A stretch of 64,000 bases of DNA from Marinimicrobium hydrolyticum (GCF_030848505.1 NZ_JAVDDU010000006.1:62001-126000), one strand, 5' to 3'; shown: positions 47,546-56,508, counted from the first letter of the stretch. Numbers and translations: made by a program. The notes: generated by a model from the letters alone, not told the origin.

Positions 47546-48232
47546 TCACTCGGTCACCAGTTTGACTCGCTCGACAACTTTCAGGAAGCGAGCCCGAGGC
47601 GGAATATCAGCATACTCGGGCTGCTGCACCAAATGCTCATCTATAGCCACAGCCAGTTCCCATCTGGCCGGATCGTTTTGTTGCCACTCGTAAAGCTCAG
47701 GGATTGATTCAATGACCTTTTGCATTTCGGCTTGCGTGGGCTCGCCGGGAGTTTCGGCACGGGGCTCTCGCTCAGCCCACGAAGCCTGCGCTATCGTTAG
47801 CAGATTCTGTCCGTCTGGCACCCAAAACATTTCCCATCCGGCCGCTTGCATACAGCTTTCGTAAACTCGGTCTTTGGCTGCCCGAGCCTCATTTGTGGCC
47901 GTATAGTCGCAGCTGGGGGCGGGGGTGTAGCCTTGGCATAGGCCCAGGGCAAAGCCGCTCATCTGAGAGCAATCATTTCTGGGAGGCTGAACGCAAGATG
48001 GAGAGGGGACCGGGATTTTTTGAGACTCAATGGTGCAGTGGGCGTTTACTTGCTGATATTCGGCTGACGCTTGGTATCGCTCAATTTCCCCAGCATTAAG
48101 GCGCTCCATGGTGTCTCTGCTGAGAAAACCCCAAGACCCGCCTGGGTCAGCTGGGCTGGCCGTCCTCTTGTGCGCGCAGCCAGAGGCGATAAGGGCGACA
48201 CATAGCAGGAGCAGAGCGTTTTTAATAGTCAT
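47546..48232 (-). CDS. Lipoprotein of unknown function
   Basis: 228 residues from the ATG at 48232, after AAAGGGATG. The signal peptide MTIKNALLLLCVALIASGC gives a lipobox Cys at residue 19. The mature part has eight or so Cys (CTIESQKIPVPSPSC, CSQMSGFALGLCQGYTPAPS). The open frame upstream of this start is the remnant of an antitoxin gene, not part of this protein. Confidence 0.75.
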   Translation of the reverse strand: MTIKNALLLLCVALIASGCAHKRTASPADPGGSWGFLSRDTMERLNAGEIERYQASAEYQQVNAHCTIESQKIPVPSPSCVQPPRNDCSQMSGFALGLCQGYTPAPSCDYTATNEARAAKDRVYESCMQAAGWEMFWVPDGQNLLTIAQASWAEREPRAETPGEPTQAEMQKVIESIPELYEWQQNDPARWELAVAIDEHLVQQPEYADIPPRARFLKVVERVKLVTE

Positions 48233-48283
48233 CATTGGAACATCCCTTTGGTTTGAGTAAAAATCCGCTGCCGCCATTATAGG

Positions 48284-48463
48284 CCAGCGGAGGTTGAGGG
48301 TGCCAACCTGGATGGTGCCGGCGTGGCGATGCGGGCTGGGCAAGTTCATCCGCATGGACTCTCCGGCATCAATGCCGGTGAGCACGTCTGCTTCCGAGAG
48401 TGGTAGTTTGACCCCACAGGCAGCACTTTCAGAGGACTCGATTACGATTTTTCCGTCTTGATC
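48284..48463 (-). pseudogene. Remnant of a MazE-like antitoxin gene
   Basis: The reverse frame reads DQDGKIVIESSESAACGVKL, PLSEADVLTGIDAGE and on to TLNLRW. This parallels KAGKIVIEAAVKAPGVRLPF, SEQDLLKGLDAHGA in the intact gene at 58444-58734. The DNA-binding N-terminus is missing and the frame runs on into the lipoprotein gene. Confidence 0.65.
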
Positions 48464-48465
48464 TG

Positions 48466-48681
48466 CTAACAGGACATCACGCCTTTTTCTGGGGAGCCGG
48501 AAAGTCGCTTTCTGGCCTTCTTATTGGCTTCAATCAGATCCGGGCTAATGATTTTGCTCTCGGTCTTTTTAACCTTTAACGGACCCCCGGAATAAGCCCA
48601 GCGGAAGATGAATATGACCGTATCTACGCTTAGCAGGGGCGGCCCAAAAGCCATAAACAGCAAATACTCTTTTTCGTTCAT
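48466..48681 (-). CDS. RWGY-ISP family small protein (copy 2, with membrane N-terminus)
   Basis: 71 residues. The N-terminus is hydrophobic (YLLFMAFGPPLLSVDTVIFI), then the family core FRWAYSGGPLKVKKTESKI, ISPDLIEANKKARKRLSG. This copy lies directly before a MazE remnant, the same order as at 58.4-59.1 kb. It is the only copy with a membrane-like segment. ATG after GGGGGACGCT. Confidence 0.6.
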   Translation of the reverse strand: MNEKEYLLFMAFGPPLLSVDTVIFIFRWAYSGGPLKVKKTESKIISPDLIEANKKARKRLSGSPEKGVMSC

Positions 48682-48747
48682 AGCGTCCCCCTTAGTGTCT
48701 ATTTGACCCTTATTCTACGCCGACAACCGCCTTCAGACAAACTTTTT

Positions 48748-48824
48748 GTCCTAAAGACACAAAATAGCCTTGACACCTTTGCGTCCTTAGGACATTATTC
48801 GGCAGGTAAGTGACCTAAAGACAC
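48748..48824 (+). promoter_or_regulatory. Promoter and operators of the SPFH operon
   Basis: TTGACA (48770-48775), 17 bp, CATTAT (48793-48798). The spacer carries the palindrome GTCCT-T-AGGAC (48783-48793). Direct repeats GTCCTAAAGACAC (48748) and GACCTAAAGACAC (48812) flank it. Tightly regulated by an unseen repressor (inference). Confidence 0.7.
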
Positions 48825-48843
48825 TATCGCAAGGGGAAATGGT

Positions 48844-49863
48844 ATGTTCGGTTTTCGATACTACAAAGCGGATTCGGCAACTTATGTGATCAAGACGGCG
48901 GGCGGGAAGACTCGCAAAAGGGGCAAAGGCCTGAGCTTTTTCTATATGCAGGCAACCAGCTCTATTGCAGCCATCCCGGTGAGCGTTCAGGAGGCTCCCT
49001 TTATCTTTAACCTACAAACGGCTGATTACCAGGCGGTCCGAATTCAGGGGCAAATCAGCTTTCGCATCGTCGACCCTGAGAAAATCGCCGACGTCTTGAA
49101 CTTTAACCTAAAGGCGGATGGCCAATCTTACGCCTCTGAAGACCCTCTGAAGTTGACCGATCGCGTGGTCAGAGCCGCACAGTCCATAGTGCAAAATAAG
49201 GTGCAATCTGTAACCTTGAGGGATTCATTGGCATTGAGCCAACCGCTGGTTCATTTGATCAAAACGGAACTTGCCGCGCAGCCGGTGTTAGAGGAGCTGG
49301 GTATAGCCTTGGTGGATACATCGGTTGCAGCGATTACGCCCTCCCCCGAGGCCAGCAAAGCTCTGGAAGCGCCGGCTCGGGAATCCATATTGAAAGAGGC
49401 GGATGATGCGATCTACGCTCGTCGTAAATCGGCGGTAGAACAAGAGCGCACCATCAAGGATGCCGAGCTTCAAACTGAACTGGCCATTCAGCAGAAGGAG
49501 CAAGAAATCGCCGAGTCTCGCATTAACAACGAGCGAGCCATCATGCGGGGTAACGCCCAAACCGAACAAGAGCGGATCAAGACCGAGATTGAAGCCGAGA
49601 ATCAGCGGAAGGACTTGGTATTGCTCAATGTAGAAAACAACAAACAAGAAGCAGACTCTGAGGCTTACGCGATCGCGGCCCGGATGAAAGCATTCAGCGA
49701 ATTGCCCGTCGAGAACCTCAAAGCAATGGCCTTGGCCAATATGCAGCCTGAGCAAATGATGGCGATGGCCTTAGAGACAATGGCGCAAAACGCGGGCAAA
49801 ATCGGTGAGTTGAATATTGGCCCGGAAATGTTTTCCAGCATGATGAAAAAGGCGGTGCGCTAA
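48844..49863 (+). CDS. SPFH/Band-7 family protein
   Basis: 339 residues, ATG after AAGGGGAAATGGT. SPFH core (about 20-180: NLQTADYQAVRIQGQISFRI, TDRVVRAAQSIVQNKVQSVT) followed by a coiled coil (190-270, KDAELQTELAIQQKEQEIAE) and a helical tail. SPFH proteins form large ring- or cage-like assemblies on membranes. This one lacks a transmembrane helix. Its stop shares a base with the start of the next gene. Confidence 0.85.
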   Translation: MFGFRYYKADSATYVIKTAGGKTRKRGKGLSFFYMQATSSIAAIPVSVQEAPFIFNLQTADYQAVRIQGQISFRIVDPEKIADVLNFNLKADGQSYASEDPLKLTDRVVRAAQSIVQNKVQSVTLRDSLALSQPLVHLIKTELAAQPVLEELGIALVDTSVAAITPSPEASKALEAPARESILKEADDAIYARRKSAVEQERTIKDAELQTELAIQQKEQEIAESRINNERAIMRGNAQTEQERIKTEIEAENQRKDLVLLNVENNKQEADSEAYAIAARMKAFSELPVENLKAMALANMQPEQMMAMALETMAQNAGKIGELNIGPEMFSSMMKKAVR

Positions 49864-50789
49864 TGAGCCAGCGCAGCCAACAACGGTTTGTCGTAGTCCA
49901 CCGCAAGTCGCGTATGCAAGAGCTGGTACAGCGATTCAACACCTGGCCCCAGGCGAGGTTCTACCTGGAGCACAATCACGTGGACGTGCAGGACTATCTC
50001 GACGAGCACGACGTTTACCAGCAGCGACTTTCAGAGGTTGAGCGGTGTCTAAAGGAACGAGGGCGCTTCCAGTGGCTAGAGAGAGGCTTGTTGCCTAACT
50101 ACCAGTTCAGCCCCGACGACATCGTTGTGGTGATTGGACAGGATGGACTGGTGGCCAATACCTTAAAATACCTCAAGGGACAGCGCGTTATTGCCATTAA
50201 CCCGGATCCTGCCAGGTGGGATGGACAATTACTGCCTTTCAAAGTGGGTGATCTGGAAGAGATTTTGGCTCAAGTTGAAGCGAATAGAGCCAGGATAAAA
50301 TCCGTGACCTTTGCGGAAGCCTCCACGAACGATGGCCAGACTATGCTAGCGGTTAATGACCTGTTTATTGGCCCCAAAAGCCATACCTCCGCTCGGTACC
50401 GTCTGAGTTGGAACGGACAAACTGAAAATCATTCCTCATCGGGCATTATTGTGTCGACAGGCATGGGGTCGAGCGGATGGTTTCAGTCGATACTGGCTGG
50501 CGCCATGGGGGTCACCGGCGAAGCGTCCCATCCCTTGAAAAAGGGATTCGCTTGGGATGACCGCTGGTTGCAGTTTGCGGTTCGAGAACCTTTCCCAAGC
50601 CAAAACACGGGCACGTCACTGGTGTTTGGGGAAGTTACCGAGAGTAAGCCACTTACGCTTGAGTCCTTGATGCCCGAAAATGGCGTCGTATTCTCAGATG
50701 GAGTAGAACAGGACTACATATCGTTTAATTCTGGCTGTATATTGACGATAGGGATATCCCAGAACCAAGGTTCTCTGGTATCACCATAA
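49863..50789 (+). CDS. NAD kinase-like protein
   Basis: 308 residues. Motifs of the NAD kinase/diacylglycerol kinase-like fold: VVIGQDGLVANT (GGDG motif as GQDG, 92-95), NDLFIGP (165-171, the NE/D motif) and STGMGSSGW (198-206, the T-P-T-G-S motif). Residue changes in GGDG and TPTGS suggest an altered substrate or activity. The first 80 residues are an unusual helical extension. Overlaps the SPFH gene and belongs to the same operon. Confidence 0.82.
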   Translation: MSQRSQQRFVVVHRKSRMQELVQRFNTWPQARFYLEHNHVDVQDYLDEHDVYQQRLSEVERCLKERGRFQWLERGLLPNYQFSPDDIVVVIGQDGLVANTLKYLKGQRVIAINPDPARWDGQLLPFKVGDLEEILAQVEANRARIKSVTFAEASTNDGQTMLAVNDLFIGPKSHTSARYRLSWNGQTENHSSSGIIVSTGMGSSGWFQSILAGAMGVTGEASHPLKKGFAWDDRWLQFAVREPFPSQNTGTSLVFGEVTESKPLTLESLMPENGVVFSDGVEQDYISFNSGCILTIGISQNQGSLVSP

Positions 50790-50816
50790 CAAGCTATCGC
50801 CGCTCCGAACTATTAG

Positions 50817-51911
50817 GTGAAATGTGTGCAAGCAATAAGAGCCAAAAAACGTTTATTGGTACTTGATGTAGACAATACTCTTCTGCATGTTCCAGTGTAT
50901 GATCCCCTGCTGTACCTGCTGGCTGATCTCAATATCTCCGAGGAGGAGTTTTATCGGAATCTGCCGGACGGGGGAGACTCCATCGATGGCGACCCTCACC
51001 TGAAAGTCTATCCTAGGCCTCATCTCACCGAGTTTCTAGACAAGGCTGAAAGCCTGGGATACGACCTTGCATTATGCACAACCGCTACAAAGCAATACAT
51101 TGACACAGTATTGCCTCTTTGTGGCGTAAGCCTAGAAAGGTTTGTATCCGTAGTGTGCCGGGAGGAATTAAGTAGGCGGGGATTGCAGAAAGTTAAAGAT
51201 GTGCGCCCGCTTGTATCAGCTGGATATAAGCAGGAGGATATTGTAGTTATCGATGATCGTGACGATATACACCTTCAAGCAAGTCATGTGATAAAAATTC
51301 CTTCTTTTGAAGTTAGAGACGACTCTTTTCTCAGAGATGATGAGCTACTGATCATGATCGATCGGCTTGAGTATCTTGGCAACAAATCATTGCCGGAGAT
51401 GCGGCGGTTGCAGAGGATGGAGCGAGAAAGGGAGGATCTCGTTCTTAGATTGGCCACCGAAGCGTTCGACAGCAACAAGTATAGGGATCTTCCCTTCGAT
51501 CCAGAGTTTTTCTTGAGGCGATCTGGTGATATTGAGCAACACCCAGCTTGCGAAGAGGTAGAAGAGCTATCGCTGGACAGGTTTTTGATCTACAAAGATT
51601 TCGGCCTGGTTGGTGCTGTAGAGAAGAATGATGACAGCTTTTTAATCAACAACTATTGCCCGGAGATTTGGACCGATGTCCCCGGAGGTGTTAGCCGAAC
51701 TGGACGAAATGTAGGTGAGATCAGTGAGCTGTTTTGGTTTTTAAGCAGTTCTGACCTCTTGGCTAAGTGCAAGGCCATGGGCTACAACGTCTCTAGGGAT
51801 GATTTCCTGACATTGGCTGCCGTTACACTACAGTCAACCCATTTTGGAGGGATGCACATCCTGGCCTTAAGTGACAGATTTATAGAAGACAATCCAATGT
51901 CGTATGACTAG
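50817..51911 (+). CDS. HAD phosphatase, NIF/CTD-phosphatase type
   Basis: 364 residues, GTG start after TTAGGTGA. HAD motifs: LDVDNTLLH (Asp17, Asp19, Thr21, DxDxT), ALCTTATKQY (motif II) and VVIDDRDDIH (motif IV). Residues beyond about 200 form an extra domain of unknown type with a CxxE-like Cys near 240. The NIF-like fold resembles phosphatases acting on proteins, but a nucleotide substrate is possible given the NAD-kinase neighbour. Confidence 0.82.
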   Translation: MKCVQAIRAKKRLLVLDVDNTLLHVPVYDPLLYLLADLNISEEEFYRNLPDGGDSIDGDPHLKVYPRPHLTEFLDKAESLGYDLALCTTATKQYIDTVLPLCGVSLERFVSVVCREELSRRGLQKVKDVRPLVSAGYKQEDIVVIDDRDDIHLQASHVIKIPSFEVRDDSFLRDDELLIMIDRLEYLGNKSLPEMRRLQRMEREREDLVLRLATEAFDSNKYRDLPFDPEFFLRRSGDIEQHPACEEVEELSLDRFLIYKDFGLVGAVEKNDDSFLINNYCPEIWTDVPGGVSRTGRNVGEISELFWFLSSSDLLAKCKAMGYNVSRDDFLTLAAVTLQSTHFGGMHILALSDRFIEDNPMSYD

Positions 51912-52026
51912 AGCATAGGTTTCCAACGCTAGTTTGCACCCCTAAAGACTTGGTGTCGCTGTGGGAACTCAAGATTGAAGACAATAGGGATTAGGTCTAT
52001 TAGCGGTGGTTGTTTACTAGTCCAGC
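51912..52026. other. Short gap between convergent genes
   Basis: Separates the SPFH operon from the restriction genes, which end here from the other strand. No terminator hairpin with a clear T-run is visible. Confidence 0.4.
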
Positions 52027-52764
52027 CTACTGTCTCGCAGCCTCCGACGCTATATGCCCGGCCAGCTCACTGACAAAGGTTCGCAACCCAGTCATATCCG
52101 ATAGCTCCTCATACACCCCGGTATCCACCGCATCACGCGGAGACGCAATGACTGAGGCAACCGTATAGAGTTGCTCTTGCATAAGTTTACGGCAAAGAAT
52201 GTTATACCGGTCAACATAGCTCGCATTCTTGAATTCTTTAAAAACGTCAAAATGCGGTGATTGATCTTTGACTGGGGACCGGGATTTCGGCGCATCCTCA
52301 ACCAGCATCAGCCAACCCACAAACGGCCTAGTTTGCTCTCCGAAAGCGCCTTCTCGGTATCCTGTCCATAAGTCATGAGCGGTCCCGATGGCCTCTTCCG
52401 TCCGGTTGTTAAAGTTGTTACCGAAAGATGGTCCCACCTGGCTTTTGAATTCGAGAGCCGCTATTAGCCGGCCCTTGTTCATGACCAGGAGATCCCATAG
52501 TTTCGTCGGACGGAAATATCCCGGCAGAGTGAGAGCACGCCGCTCAAGATGAATATCAGCATGTTCCAGACCGTTCGCATGGACGATATCTTTAACCAAA
52601 GCCACAAACCCGTCCATGTTCTTACCGGCGGTTACTCCGGCGCGCTCGCCCTGATCGGCCTTTCCCGACTCAATCTGCTTTTTCCGCGCCTCGTGACGGT
52701 TTCCCCAGAATGCCTTAACGGCCTCTTTTGCCTTTGTATCGTAATTCGCTAAATCAATTGCCAC
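52027..52764 (-). CDS. PaeR7I-type type II restriction endonuclease
   Basis: 245 residues. Matches the PaeR7I/XhoI group from recall: an N-terminal [13 protein letters not shown] region and a PD-(D/E)xK core at [20 protein letters not shown] (Asp91, Glu105, Lys107), then [16 protein letters not shown]. The family cuts CTCGAG. Located 10 bp after the methyltransferase stop, same strand. Confidence 0.85.
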   Translation of the reverse strand: MAIDLANYDTKAKEAVKAFWGNRHEARKKQIESGKADQGERAGVTAGKNMDGFVALVKDIVHANGLEHADIHLERRALTLPGYFRPTKLWDLLVMNKGRLIAALEFKSQVGPSFGNNFNNRTEEAIGTAHDLWTGYREGAFGEQTRPFVGWLMLVEDAPKSRSPVKDQSPHFDVFKEFKNASYVDRYNILCRKLMQEQLYTVASVIASPRDAVDTGVYEELSDMTGLRTFVSELAGHIASEAARQ

Positions 52765-52774
52765 AGGTTATCCT

Positions 52775-54499
52775 TTAATTTTGTAAACCGTTGCCACCGA
52801 GCGCCGCTCGCTCATCTTTATTCAAGTCGTATAGCTGATAAACAGCTTCATTCCCCATTGTGGTATCACCGTTTATAGCTGCGTCCCGCAGTTGTTCGCG
52901 CAGGTCGACAGGTACATCATTCCAGTACGGTACTCTAATCCGGCGAAGATACTGCGCCTGGAACCGTAGGTAACCGCCGCGCATCTTTGTGGAATAGATC
53001 GATACAAACAGACGGGCAATTCCGGACATTAAAACCGTCTGCAAGGCCCGCAAATCCCACTCTTTTGCAGTGATATAATAGAGGTTGTGATGAGGATATA
53101 GCTCTCCTGACTCGTAGACGATGTGAGCATCGCCCTTGATGTCGGGAATCAGAAGCTTTTCCTGAGCAGCCAGTTCAGGATAAATTCGGTCGATAGTTCG
53201 ATACCATCGTGCCGGAGATTTTTTGGCGACATACCTGCCCGCTATTAAGTCTCGGCGATCTTCAAGATAAGCTTTGAGCTTCGGGTACTGCTCAAGATCG
53301 ACCAGCCCACCGCTTTTCGCGAAGGGATTGATGATTCCGTCCCCCCGCCATTCAACCTGACCGCCGAGGATGTCGTATGTTCGAGCCAGAGGAAGTTTCC
53401 GGTCGGGCTCAACATCTAAACTTTCAAAAGGGCCAATGAATGCTTTATCCGCGCCTGTAGCCACGCCGATACCGACCTTACAGCCTGCATCCTCCAGTAG
53501 AGGGAGGGTGCTCTCAAGGCGGCGCATAATCGCAAGTTGATCGGTTGATTCCAATATCCAGGGATCAGCCCCCGAGGCGACCCCTGCAATTTCCTTAATT
53601 CGAGTCTCAGATACGGGCAGCTTTTTGGATGTCAGTCCCTTAGAAAGGACGGCCAGTGCTTCCCGTTTAATTTCAGGCTTGTGAGCAATTCGTGTCTTCC
53701 CACCCTTTTTGCGGGAGATGATGGTAATGGCCGGATAAGCGATCACCTCTGAGTGGAAAGCATCGGTATCGACCATGTCCACATAGGCTTTAAGATGAAA
53801 ATTTTGAGCGACCATGGCTCTGAGCGGACCGCCGTATTTGTTTTTCATCCAACGGTCAGAACAGATAAACCCAAGCGAGCCCGCCTTTGCCAGGGAATTC
53901 AGAGAATGTTCTATAAAGGGGATATAGAGGTCGGCCCGGTCAAAGAGCGTGGTGAAGCGACGCCGGTATTCAGCTACCAGAATGTCGGGGATCCGTTCCT
54001 GCCGCACATAGGGCGGGTTACCGACCACGCAATCGAACTGGTGCGGGAGATCGAAGAGCAAAAAATCTCCCTGAATTAACCATTGGTCTAGAAGTTTCCG
54101 GGCCGTCGCAGCTTGAATCTTGTGCTTTCGTAAAAGCAAGAGAACTTTCTCAGATGTGGCCTCGAACGTATCCTTATGGAGCTCTACGGCGCGCACACTG
54201 CTCGACAATCCTGACAGGACATCTTCGCCTTTGCCAGCCTGCTTCCAACTTTCTAGAAGGCGCTCGATGGCAGGCAAAAGGAAATCCCCTTCCCCAAAAG
54301 AAGGCTCCAGCAATCGGAATTTATATAAAGGGCGATCACTTGTGTATCCGGCAAGATCAAGGATAAAGTCAACGACCTCACGACGGGTATAGATTGCTCC
54401 GCGCTCTTCTGCACCAGAACCCGACATCGCGGATACCGCTTCGGTGATCGGACAGAGTGTTGGTAAAGAGCGTTGAGTCGGTAGGGCATCAATAGGCAT
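52775..54499 (-). CDS. N6-adenine DNA methyltransferase (PaeR7I/Eco57I type)
   Basis: 574 residues. AdoMet site [16 protein letters not shown] (61-76), catalytic [13 protein letters not shown] (NPPY 161-164), then a large target-recognition domain. Partner of the endonuclease downstream; it protects the plasmid and host DNA. Its start overlaps the stop of the ribbon-helix-helix gene by one base (TGATG). Confidence 0.9.
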   Translation of the reverse strand: MPIDALPTQRSLPTLCPITEAVSAMSGSGAEERGAIYTRREVVDFILDLAGYTSDRPLYKFRLLEPSFGEGDFLLPAIERLLESWKQAGKGEDVLSGLSSSVRAVELHKDTFEATSEKVLLLLRKHKIQAATARKLLDQWLIQGDFLLFDLPHQFDCVVGNPPYVRQERIPDILVAEYRRRFTTLFDRADLYIPFIEHSLNSLAKAGSLGFICSDRWMKNKYGGPLRAMVAQNFHLKAYVDMVDTDAFHSEVIAYPAITIISRKKGGKTRIAHKPEIKREALAVLSKGLTSKKLPVSETRIKEIAGVASGADPWILESTDQLAIMRRLESTLPLLEDAGCKVGIGVATGADKAFIGPFESLDVEPDRKLPLARTYDILGGQVEWRGDGIINPFAKSGGLVDLEQYPKLKAYLEDRRDLIAGRYVAKKSPARWYRTIDRIYPELAAQEKLLIPDIKGDAHIVYESGELYPHHNLYYITAKEWDLRALQTVLMSGIARLFVSIYSTKMRGGYLRFQAQYLRRIRVPYWNDVPVDLREQLRDAAINGDTTMGNEAVYQLYDLNKDERAALGGNGLQN

Positions 54500-54699
54500 C
54501 AGCGCTCCTCCTTGGCCAGAGGAATTTCAAGGCAGTCATTGCCCGCATGCCGTTCCAGAAATTCTCTCATGGATCGCCTAATCAGCCACGAAGCGCTGAC
54601 ATTACTCCGCCGCGCCAGTGCGTCGATCTCGCTATAATCGTCAGGATCGACCGTCAGGGTCACACGCTTCATGAGCTTACCGGTTCTGTGCTTAGACAT
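54499..54699 (-). CDS. Ribbon-helix-helix protein of the restriction operon
   Basis: 66 residues from the ATG at 54699 (54672 possible). CopG-like fold: [40 protein letters not shown]. It sits where C (controller) proteins of restriction-modification operons usually sit, but those are HTH proteins; a ribbon-helix-helix gene would be an unusual alternative. It probably binds the ATGCAT repeats just upstream. Confidence 0.72.
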   Translation of the reverse strand: MSKHRTGKLMKRVTLTVDPDDYSEIDALARRSNVSASWLIRRSMREFLERHAGNDCLEIPLAKEER

Positions 54700-54715
54700 A
54701 GGAGTAATACATGTG

Positions 54716-54730
54716 ATGCATAGAATGCAT
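54716..54730. promoter_or_regulatory. Tandem ATGCAT palindromes before the restriction operon
   Basis: ATGCAT-AGA-ATGCAT, 17 nt before the ribbon-helix-helix start. Likely operator of that protein. Confidence 0.5.
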
Positions 54731-54805
54731 AACTGTAGCACATACGGAACTCTGTATATAGCAAATCCTTTGAAACGCCTAAACCACCTCCCCATCTTCT
54801 ACAGT

Positions 54806-54857
54806 TTGGCTCCCCTTGCCGGGCTCGAACCAGCAGCCGCCCAATGATTAACAGTCG
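54806..54857 (-). other. 3' fragment of a tRNA-Asn-like gene
   Basis: The reverse strand reads GACTGTTAATC (anticodon loop, GTT), then GGTTCGAGCCC (T-loop) and GGGGAGCCA at the 3' end. The 5' half and the acceptor complement are absent. Such fragments are typical attachment sites left by tRNA-targeting integrating elements. Confidence 0.5.
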
Positions 54858-55039
54858 ATACCCCTCCTAGCAAAATCAGCCATCGCTTTGTTTTCTCCAA
54901 TAGCGGCCTTCCGTACGTTATTGATTTTAAAGGGGTCTAGATCGTCTATAGGGCCTCTAAGGGGCTTCTTGAGCTATTTTTGAACCATTTCCGTAGACAA
55001 AATCCTCAAATTCCAGTATATAAATATATGTGATCCAGG

Positions 55040-55068
55040 TTGACTGTATTAACCTTGTAGGTTAATAT
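55040..55068 (+). promoter_or_regulatory. Promoter/operator of the HTH-ImmA pair
   Basis: TTGACT (55040-55045), 17 bp, TAATAT (55063-55068). The palindrome TTAACC-TTGTA-GGTTAA (55049-55065) overlaps the -10 box. Confidence 0.7.
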
Positions 55069-55120
55069 TACTTCTGAAGTCCTATAAAAACTATTCTATG
55101 GCTCTAACTAGATAACTGAG

Positions 55121-55489
55121 GTGGTAGGTATGTTGACTAAGTTTGGAAAGTTGGTTCGTAAATATCGAATTGACGCCCATATGAAGCTTGGTGAAATGGC
55201 GTTGTCGGTCGGGGTCAGCCCCGCGTTTCTTTCCTCTGCAGAGAACGGGAAGAAGAATCCCTCGGCGGAGCTGGTCGACAAGATTGCGGACGTGCTGGGT
55301 CTCAATGGCGAGGCAGCTGAGGAGCTTCACCTAGCATCAGCTGCTTCGCGATCTGAGTACAGGATCAATGTGGCAGAAAAGGATGAATTTGCCAAGGAGA
55401 CGGCAGCGATGTTCGCAAGGAGCATTGAGTCGTCAAATTTGAGTAGAGAACAGGCGGAAAAGATCATGAAAATCCTAAATAGCAAATAA
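55121..55489 (+). CDS. XRE-family regulator (ImmR-like)
   Basis: 122 residues. HTH: FGKLVRKYRIDAHMKLGEMA, VGVSPAFLSSAENGKK. Helical tail (REQAEKIMKILNSK). Forms a pair with the metallopeptidase 12 bp downstream; in ICEBs1-like elements such a repressor is cleaved by its ImmA partner. Probably binds the palindrome at 55049. Confidence 0.82.
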   Translation: MVGMLTKFGKLVRKYRIDAHMKLGEMALSVGVSPAFLSSAENGKKNPSAELVDKIADVLGLNGEAAEELHLASAASRSEYRINVAEKDEFAKETAAMFARSIESSNLSREQAEKIMKILNSK

Positions 55490-55501
55490 GAGAGGTCGGG
55501 T

Positions 55502-56047
55502 ATGTTGCGCAAGCGGGGTCATAGGGTTCGCCCATTGTCTGTAGAAAAGATCAGAGCTATAGCCAGCCAAATGAGGGAGCTGCTTTCGGTTGTTGGGGCC
55601 CCTATTAATGGGGCGATCGATGTTGTAGAGGTTACTGATCTCTATCTCCCGAAGCTCATGGACGATTTTCGCCTTGACATTGTCCCCGACGGATCAATGG
55701 GGAGTGACCATGCCCGCACCTACCCGGACAAAAACCTGATCCAGGTGCAGGAATCAGTCTATGAGGGGGCCTGTCGTGGTCAGGGTCGCGACCGGTTCAC
55801 CTTGGCCCATGAGCTGGGTCACCTACGTCTTCACCGTGGCGTTACGGCTTATGCTCGCGCCGCAGCCTCATCTAATCATAAGCCTTATGAAGATTCTGAG
55901 TGGCAGGCAGACGCCTTCGCTGCTGAGCTTTTGATGCCGTATAAAGAGGTTCTTCAGTGTTCGTCAGCCATGGCGGTCGCCTATCTTTATGGTGTTTCGT
56001 CTAAGGCGGCAGAAGTGCGGTTCAAGAAGGTGAAAGGGATTCAGTAA
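55502..56047 (+). CDS. ImmA/IrrE-type zinc metallopeptidase
   Basis: 181 residues, ATG after GAGGTCGGGT. Zinc motif LAHELGHLRLH (HExxH, 103-107), third ligand region in DSEWQADAFAAELLMP. Anti-repressor proteases of this type inactivate the adjacent HTH repressor on stress. With the HTH gene it may regulate element functions or form a toxin-antitoxin-like pair (MbcTA/HEPN-independent types exist). Confidence 0.85.
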   Translation: MLRKRGHRVRPLSVEKIRAIASQMRELLSVVGAPINGAIDVVEVTDLYLPKLMDDFRLDIVPDGSMGSDHARTYPDKNLIQVQESVYEGACRGQGRDRFTLAHELGHLRLHRGVTAYARAAASSNHKPYEDSEWQADAFAAELLMPYKEVLQCSSAMAVAYLYGVSSKAAEVRFKKVKGIQ

Positions 56048-56094
56048 AAAAGGGTAGTTACGAGCGCCAACTCATAACCACCCTTTTCTTTTTT
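56046..56094. terminator. Bidirectional terminator after the metallopeptidase gene
   Basis: A-run, GGGT-GTTA-GAG arms paired with CTC-TAAC-ACCC, then a T-run. Confidence 0.75.
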
Positions 56095-56224
56095 CGGAAG
56101 GTGTTTGGCTAAACGGGCAAGCCAAACGCCACCTGGTAAACAGGTCCTTCCTGTAGCGTGGAAACTTCAGGATAACAGGTTTACTAGGTTGTAACAATTG
56201 CCCCCTGATGATAGGAGGTATGTC

Positions 56225-56335
56225 ATGTACATATCTAGTAGACCTAAGGTGGTGCCGGTGCGTGAGTACCAGCGTTTCCGTTTTGGTCGCTGGGAGAGTG
56301 TCGTAAAACACTTTCGTAGCATGCCAAGCGTGTAA
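56225..56335 (+). CDS. 36-residue basic peptide
   Basis: ATG 6 nt after a perfect AGGAGG (56213-56218). Sequence begins MYISSRPKVVPVREYQRFRF and ends HFRSMPSV. Basic, with many Arg. Followed by a terminator at 56345. The strong ribosome site and following terminator make it likely real. Confidence 0.5.
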   Translation: MYISSRPKVVPVREYQRFRFGRWESVVKHFRSMPSV

Positions 56336-56344
56336 CTACCGGGA

Positions 56345-56371
56345 AGGGCCCTTTGAGGCCCTTTTTGTCAA
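56345..56371 (+). terminator. Rho-independent terminator
   Basis: AGGGCC-CTTTGA-GGCCCT followed by TTTTG, directly after the small peptide gene. Confidence 0.75.
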
Positions 56372-56508
56372 TAAACTCAATGAATTGGCTTTACCCGCTT
56401 AGGCAGTCGCTTGTAGCGCCGGCTCGCCTCGGCACGTTTGTCTCTGAACAGAAACTCCCTCCTATATTCCCAGCTCAATGGCTTTATTCATCAGCGCGTC
56501 CAGGCGAA

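Noticed and set aside
47546-48385. Lipoprotein gene starting at 48385 (279 residues)
   Set aside because: The extra N-terminus is antitoxin remnant sequence and would bury the lipoprotein signal peptide; the start at 48232 has a ribosome site.
54806-54900. Complete tRNA-Asn gene
   Set aside because: No 5' acceptor strand complementary to the 3' end and no D-arm can be found; only the 3' part is present.
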